10,065 bases of DNA, from positions 1 to 10,065 of the forward strand of contig JAENXB010000097.1 of the NCBI GenBank assembly GCA_016649785.1, written 5' to 3'. Under the pieces are notes generated by a model. It saw only the letters and a list, made by a program, of their open reading frames with translations, was not told the origin of the DNA and did not search any database. The DNA is from Flavobacteriaceae bacterium (GTDB lineage: Bacteria > Bacteroidota > Bacteroidia > Flavobacteriales > Flavobacteriaceae). How positions within the stretch are numbered: the stretch's first letter is position 1; each line of letters opens with the position of its first letter. The position numbers and the translations under genes were made by a program. This document shows, in pieces, positions 6,871 to 10,065 of this stretch.

Positions 6871-7658
6871 TTGAATTGGATAAATACATCTGTAAATGAC
6901 TATTATAATTGGTTAAGAGAAAAAATTTTTATCCAGAAAGATGATAGTACTGACTGGTTTTTAATAAATACCCCTTTTATTGGCGCCTTTAATGATACGA
7001 TAGAAATCTATGCCCAAAAAAGTGGAAATCATTTAAAATTAAGTGACAATGGAGAAACTATGTCAAATTTAGAGCTACAGGGTTTACAAATTCAAGGTTC
7101 TAAAAGAAGGAGAGATTTATTAGATTCGATATTGCTAAACTATGGAATTCGAACAGTAAAGTAAAGGACGAATTAACTATTGAAACTAATCTTGAAAATC
7201 TCTCCCAATCCAAACATAATTTTCTTTCTGCAATCATAGAAATTAATGACTTGTATGTTTTATCAAAACATAATGTAGCATCAATATTCAAGGAAGATGT
7301 TAGAGGTTATTTAGACTCTCAAGATATAATCTATACTCCCGATTTTATTTCTAAGGGGACAACTGGCCTGGAGTTTAATTTTGATTTTCAAATTGCAAAA
7401 AAAGATAGAGAGATTGTTATCAAATCCTTTAATACGATTAACAAATCTAATTTACCTACTTTTTTATTTTCTTGGGATGATATAAAACCTGTTCGTGAGA
7501 AAATAACAAAAAAGGATGTAACTGCAATTGCTATAATTAACGATATTGACAAAGTGATAAAACCCGAATTTTTAGATGCTCTTAAAGCTAAAAACGCAAA
7601 TTATATACTTTGGTCAGAACGTGATCTGGATAAAAATAAAAAATTAATTGCTGCATAA
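6871..7658 (+). pseudogene. DUF1828-DUF1829 protein, split by a 5-bp duplication
   Basis: The N-terminal part (6871-7164, TTG start) is DUF1828: DYYNWLREKI, then ITTP-like LINTPFIGAFNDTIEIY, then LKLSDNGETMSNLELQG. The C-terminal part is DUF1829: NDLYVLSKHNVASIFKEDV, then LDSQDIIYTPDF, ending DALKAKNANYILWSERDLDK. The frame breaks at 7156-7165, where GTAAA occurs twice in tandem. Removing one copy restores TVKDELTIETN and one 260-residue protein, the normal length for this two-domain family. The second part could restart at 7251 only as a headless fragment. The function of both domains is unknown; they often occur in mobile or accessory DNA. The TTG start is backed by its TTGA overlap with the restored end of the upstream DUF6978-like frame. 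Confidence 0.8.
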
Positions 7659-7682
7659 AAATATTTACAAAAATATATTTTT
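7657..7682 (+). terminator. Weak AT-only hairpin with T-run
   Basis: AAAATAT and ATATTTT can pair across a short loop right after the DUF1829 stop, followed by a T run. With no G-C pairs the stem is feeble, so this is only a possible terminator. The rest of 7683-7849 holds no gene I can support on the plus strand. A short protein-like frame on the minus strand is reported as a finding. Confidence 0.2.
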
Positions 7683-7844
7683 TAGTTAATCCTAAATCTT
7701 TATCCTGTTCTTCAAAGTCTCCAAAATTCGGGGAAATCAATTGAGAAAAATATTCTTCATTCCATTTAAAAACCGGCTGATTTAAGCAATGAATTTACTT
7801 ATGCTTATTTTTAATAAAAATAGATATTTGAAATTATATTTATA

Positions 7845-7876
7845 AAAAGGTTCGCGCAGAGCTGTAATTTTCGAAC
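7845..7876 (-). terminator. Possible terminator of the PAS gene
   Basis: On the minus strand GTTCG pairs with CGAAC (plus coordinates 7872-7876 and 7850-7854) and is followed by CTTTTT. The stem is only 5 bp with a long 17-nt loop, so it is weak. It lies 30 bp past the PAS gene stop, the right place for an intrinsic terminator. Confidence 0.25.
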
Positions 7877-7906
7877 AAATTAATCATTCAAATAATTATT
7901 TTTTCT

Positions 7907-8359
7907 TTAAGATACTACTGTCAATTTACTTTGAATCTCAAGACTTTGTCTCTGCTGGTGGAATTCTAAAGTTTTATCAAGGGCAATATAAAGTATGAAA
8001 TTAACAAAGCCGGTTGTTTCGTCCATAATGGGAATATTCTCCACCTGCCAGTATCTTTCCTCATATTCGTTGAGGCACGGGATCAGCAAATCATATCTTA
8101 AATTATCGATTCTATCTGCTTTCCCTGAAATTAATACTCTATTAAGGGAGGCGTGTATCTCTTTCCAGTTGTTTCCCAGTTGTTCCGGATTTTCTGGAAA
8201 AACATCGGGGATGATCATTCCAATCAATTCTTCCTTAGCTTTTCCGGTTACTTCGGAATAACTTTCATTAGCATCTCTTATAAAAAAATAGCCGTCTTTT
8301 GGTTCCAGCAATAAACAAGGCAAAGGAAAAACCTTAAAAATATTTTTATAATTTTTCAT
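7907..8359 (-). CDS. Stand-alone PAS-domain protein
   Basis: This is a 150-residue protein consisting of essentially one PAS fold (about 6-130): IFKVFPLPCLLLEP, then IRDANESYSEVTGKAKEELIG, then the FPENPE helix, ERYWQVENIPIMDETTG and the last strand FILYIALDKT. In flavobacteria this PAS type normally sits at the front of a hybrid or multi-PAS histidine kinase. Here the protein stops after a short helix (LEFHQQRQSLEIQSKL), and no kinase domain follows in any frame. There is no signal peptide or membrane helix, so it is cytosolic. It may be a free-standing sensor or modulator, or the detached front of a lost kinase. The ATG at 8359 fits the usual start (MKNYKNIFK). No partner is encoded beside it. 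Confidence 0.8.
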   Translation of the reverse strand: MKNYKNIFKVFPLPCLLLEPKDGYFFIRDANESYSEVTGKAKEELIGMIIPDVFPENPEQLGNNWKEIHASLNRVLISGKADRIDNLRYDLLIPCLNEYEERYWQVENIPIMDETTGFVNFILYIALDKTLEFHQQRQSLEIQSKLTVVS

Positions 8360-8616
8360 TTAAAAAGCATATTTAAATTCTACATAGTAGGGTACATAAA
8401 GAAATAAATGTTTCAATTAAATCAAGCCAGAAAAGTACTGTTTTTTATACGTGTAGAATTAAAAAAAAGCAAAAATTTAGCATTTGATTTATTTTAATTA
8501 ACACTTTACCCGATGTCCGGATCCTGAAATCAAATATCAGAATTAAATAAAAATTTTAACTTCATAAAAATCAGTCTCACTTTCAAATATACCATTACAA
8601 CAATTACCTCAAATAG

Positions 8617-8646
8617 TTGACTTTATCCAGATATTCACTAATTTAG
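8617..8646 (+). promoter_or_regulatory. Putative promoter for the DUF4349 gene
   Basis: TTG (8617-8619) and TAATTTAG (8639-8646) are 19 bp apart, close to the Bacteroidota pattern TTG-N17-23-TAnnTTTG with one mismatch in the -7 box. Transcription would begin near 8653 and give a leader of about 90 nt that contains the hairpin at 8671-8721. The rest of 8360-8616 is AT-rich without a recognisable gene. Confidence 0.35.
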
Positions 8647-8670
8647 AATATTAACTACTGAAGGTTTAGC

Positions 8671-8721
8671 CGACAAGTCTGCTTATTTTTTCCCAACTTG
8701 TAGCTGAAATAAGCCTTGTTG
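8671..8721 (+). promoter_or_regulatory. 5'-leader hairpin with alternative pairing
   Basis: CGACAAG (8671-8677) pairs with CTTGTTG (8715-8721, one G-T pair). After a 3-nt bulge, GCTTATTT (8681-8688) pairs with AAATAAGC (8707-8714), closing an 18-nt loop. The loop holds ACTTGT (8696-8701), which is complementary to ACAAGT (8673-8678), so two folds compete for the same bases. The structure ends 19 nt before the original ATG (8741). It could be a translational control element. There is no T-run after it, so it is not an ordinary terminator. Confidence 0.4.
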
Positions 8722-8740
8722 CCATTTAAAACTGAAAAAT

Positions 8741-8824
8741 ATGAAGCATATCATTCAATTTATTATTTTGGCTTTTATGATTTCTTCCTGTCAATAAAAT
8801 AACCGGGACCAAACAGTTTCTGAT
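8741..8824 (+). pseudogene. Severed lipoprotein signal peptide of the DUF4349 gene
   Basis: ATG 8741 opens a frame reading MKHIIQFIILAFMISSCQ and then TAA (8795-8797). The same frame continues NNRDQTVSD straight into the DUF4349 coding region. The peptide is a textbook lipoprotein signal: basic start, hydrophobic core, lipobox ISSC with Cys17. A single substitution in a CAA, GAA or AAA codon would create this TAA. The true gene start was therefore 8741, and the present long frame from 8825 is the remainder. Confidence 0.75.
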
Positions 8825-9589
8825 ATGGCGGGTCCTGAAGGGGAAATTGCACTAATGACAAAAGAATCCCAGATTGCCCCGGCTTCTTCTTCTATTGATA
8901 TAATTGAAAATACCGAAGTAAATAAAAAAAAGATCATCAAGGACGGCCGGTTAGGTATTAAGGTCACCGAGCTTGAAAAAGCTAAATCCAGGATAGATAC
9001 GCTGGTTAAAAATAATGGCGGATATTATGCCAATGAAAATTTCAACAATACCGATTATGAAGCTTCATATAACCTAAGAATCCGTATCCCAACCGACAAA
9101 TTTGAAAAATTCATCGCTGAGGTGGAGTCCGGGAATGGGGAAATTCTGTACAAACAAATTGATGCTCGCGATGTAACCGACCAATTCATTGACCTGGAAA
9201 CACGTTTGGAGACTAAAAGAAATTATTTGACCCGTTACAGGGAGCTTCTAAAACAGGCGAAAAGTGTAAAAGAGATCCTGGAAATTGAAGAAAAGATCCG
9301 GGGACTGGAGGAAGAAATTGAGAGTGCCACAGGGAGATTAAAATACCTGGGGGATCTGGTGGATTACAGTAGTCTTGATTTAATGATATCAAAACGAAAG
9401 GATTTTAAATACACTCCCGGGGAGCGTGACAAATTTACCGAACGCTTAAAACAATCGCTTTCAAAAGGCTGGATTGGATTTGTGGATTTTCTGCTCTTTT
9501 TGATCAGGATCTGGCCATTCTGGATTATTGCTGCCATATTGTTTTATTTCTTGAAACGGTTTAAAAACAGAATGAAGATCAAAAAATAA
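8825..9589 (+). CDS. DUF4349 domain protein, signal peptide lost to in-frame stop
   Basis: This is an envelope protein of the DUF4349 family, 254 residues from the first ATG after the TAA. Residues about 38-190 form the domain: KIIKDGRLGIKVTELEKAK, then NNGGYYANENF, then LRIRIPTDKFEKFI, then DVTDQFIDLETRLETKRNYL. A charged coiled coil covers about 122-175, and SSLDLMI closes the domain. A single C-terminal membrane helix (about 219-243, rich in Trp and Phe) ends in a basic tail. Intact relatives are lipoproteins with this same layout. Here the lipobox lies upstream of an in-frame stop, so a protein started at 8825 would lack export. The gene may be dead, expressed by readthrough, or misread at one base. 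The function of the family is unknown. A strong terminator follows. Confidence 0.8.
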   Translation: MAGPEGEIALMTKESQIAPASSSIDIIENTEVNKKKIIKDGRLGIKVTELEKAKSRIDTLVKNNGGYYANENFNNTDYEASYNLRIRIPTDKFEKFIAEVESGNGEILYKQIDARDVTDQFIDLETRLETKRNYLTRYRELLKQAKSVKEILEIEEKIRGLEEEIESATGRLKYLGDLVDYSSLDLMISKRKDFKYTPGERDKFTERLKQSLSKGWIGFVDFLLFLIRIWPFWIIAAILFYFLKRFKNRMKIKK

Positions 9590-9644
9590 CCGGATGAGAT
9601 CCCATGGTTTTTTTTTAAAAGTTACGTTCGAAAAATAGAAATAA

Positions 9645-9686
9645 AAAAAAGCTAATGTACAGCCCCACCTGTTCATTAGCTTTTTT
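9645..9686. terminator. Strong bidirectional intrinsic terminator
   Basis: AAAAAAGCTAATG (9645-9657) pairs with CATTAGCTTTTTT (9674-9686). Inside it, after a T-T mismatch, ACAG (9659-9662) pairs with CTGT (9669-9672) around the loop CCCCAC. The T-run on the plus strand ends the DUF4349 transcript. The A-run on the left makes it work equally on the minus strand, for anything reading from the IS side. Confidence 0.88.
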
Positions 9687-9730
9687 GATCCTAAAATCTA
9701 ACCCCACTTAAATTCCAGAACTGTTTTCAA

Positions 9731-9895
9731 TTAATATCCAATTTCAACTAAAATTGTAATTGGTTTTTGTTTCAAATAGTCAATAAAAACATTGTTATTA
9801 ATTACACCTAAATTTATATCTATTTTATAATTAGAAAGTGAAATTCCTTGTGCAGGTTTGCACAAAAAAATGTGATATAGCGCACAACTTTTATT
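9731..9895 (-). pseudogene. Possible 3' remnant of a minus-strand gene
   Basis: The minus-strand frame from 9895 down to TAA at 9731-9733 has no ATG but reads like a protein end: KPAQGISLSNYKIDINLGVI, then NNNVFIDYLKQKPITILVEI, then GY and stop. Alternating polar and hydrophobic residues suggest beta strands. I do not recognise a family. The open stretch ends at 9896, close to where the IS left end could lie, so the 5' part may have been cut off by the insertion. It could also be a chance frame in AT-rich DNA. Confidence 0.25.
9848..9865. repeat. Perfect 7-bp inverted repeat
   Basis: TTGTGCA-GGTT-TGCACAA forms a compact perfect palindrome upstream of the transposase gene. It could be an operator, or part of the disrupted gene remnant. 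I could not find a matching arm that would make it an IS end. Confidence 0.3.
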
Positions 9896-9976
9896 TTAGG
9901 GGAGTTCTATAAATTAAAAACATAATTTTCAAGTATTTATCCGTATATTCATGGCTTCAAAAGCACAGATAAAAAC

Positions 9977-10065
9977 ATGAATAAACAGATATACAAATCG
10001 ACAGGAAAGAAATCATTGTTTGACGATCAATTTTCTGCTGAAAAATTATCGGAAATTGGTAATCC
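9977..10065 (+). mobile_element. IS5-family transposase, N-terminal part (cut by window edge)
   Basis: ATG 9977 opens a frame that runs off the window: MNKQIYKSTGKKSLFDDQF, then SAEKLSEIGN, 29 codons. The pattern KSLFDxxFxxEKLSxIGNPL is the usual start of IS5-type (DDE) transposases in Bacteroidota. The catalytic residues lie outside the window, so integrity cannot be judged. The left end of the element should lie upstream, possibly near GGGGAGTTCTATAAATT (about 9899-9915), with TTA before it as a candidate target repeat. That placement is a guess without the right end. Confidence 0.75.

Noticed and set aside
5876..7668. AAAAATATTTAC at 5876-5887 and 7657-7668 as island-flanking att repeats
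   Set aside because: It is a 12-mer of almost pure A/T in AT-rich DNA, with no integrase or tRNA nearby; chance is likely.
7995..8261. Plus-strand frame across the PAS gene
   Set aside because: It is the antisense shadow of a clear PAS domain.
1..10065. CRISPR array, tRNA or rRNA genes
   Set aside because: No regularly spaced repeats, cloverleaf-like segments or rRNA-like stretches were seen on either strand.

Overview
The window looks like chromosomal DNA of a marine-type member of Bacteroidota, most likely Flavobacteriaceae. The intergenic DNA is AT-rich and starts lack a strong Shine-Dalgarno. The PAS sensor kinases, the small 'FFxLGxxxMF' membrane protein, the DUF4349 lipoprotein and the IS5-type transposase are all typical of that group. 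No rRNA, tRNA or CRISPR array was seen.

Left part (1-4500). A decayed, unrecognised coding remnant (1-251) and pyrimidine-rich intergenic repeats precede the best-conserved block. This is a predicted lipoprotein SGNH esterase/thioesterase (TesA-like, minus strand) divergent from an overlapping ABC transporter pair (YbbA ATPase and YbbP ten-helix permease, plus strand). E. coli has the same tesA | ybbA-ybbP arrangement. The set probably acts in the envelope: the ATPase drives a MacB/LolCDE-like permease that presents hydrophobic substrates to the esterase. The ybbP gene carries an in-frame hexanucleotide repeat.

Middle part (4500-7660). An orphan cytosolic PAS histidine kinase is followed by a 40-codon single-helix membrane protein. 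About 120 bp further on lies a decayed second copy of the same junction: the last codons of a kinase, the spacer and the first seven codons of the small gene. Next is an AT-rich two-gene cassette, a DUF6978-like protein and a DUF1828-DUF1829 protein. The first has lost its C-terminus to an apparent 1-nt frameshift. The second is split by a 5-bp tandem duplication. Restoring both frames gives a TTGA stop/start overlap, so this was once a coupled operon. It is the best candidate here for an under-described accessory system, but this copy is broken.

Right part (7660-10065). A stand-alone PAS protein (minus strand) is followed by a promoter-like site, a strong 5'-leader hairpin and a DUF4349 envelope protein. 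An in-frame TAA cuts off that protein's lipoprotein signal one codon after the lipobox Cys-Gln. A clear bidirectional terminator follows. The window ends in the first 29 codons of an IS5-family transposase, whose left edge may truncate a minus-strand gene remnant.

The recurring theme is decay: at least five separate lesions or truncated duplicates surround an intact tesA/ybbAP core. Either the region is degrading or, for the single-base changes, the assembly has errors. The 5-bp duplication and the diverged kinase remnant are not typical sequencing errors.
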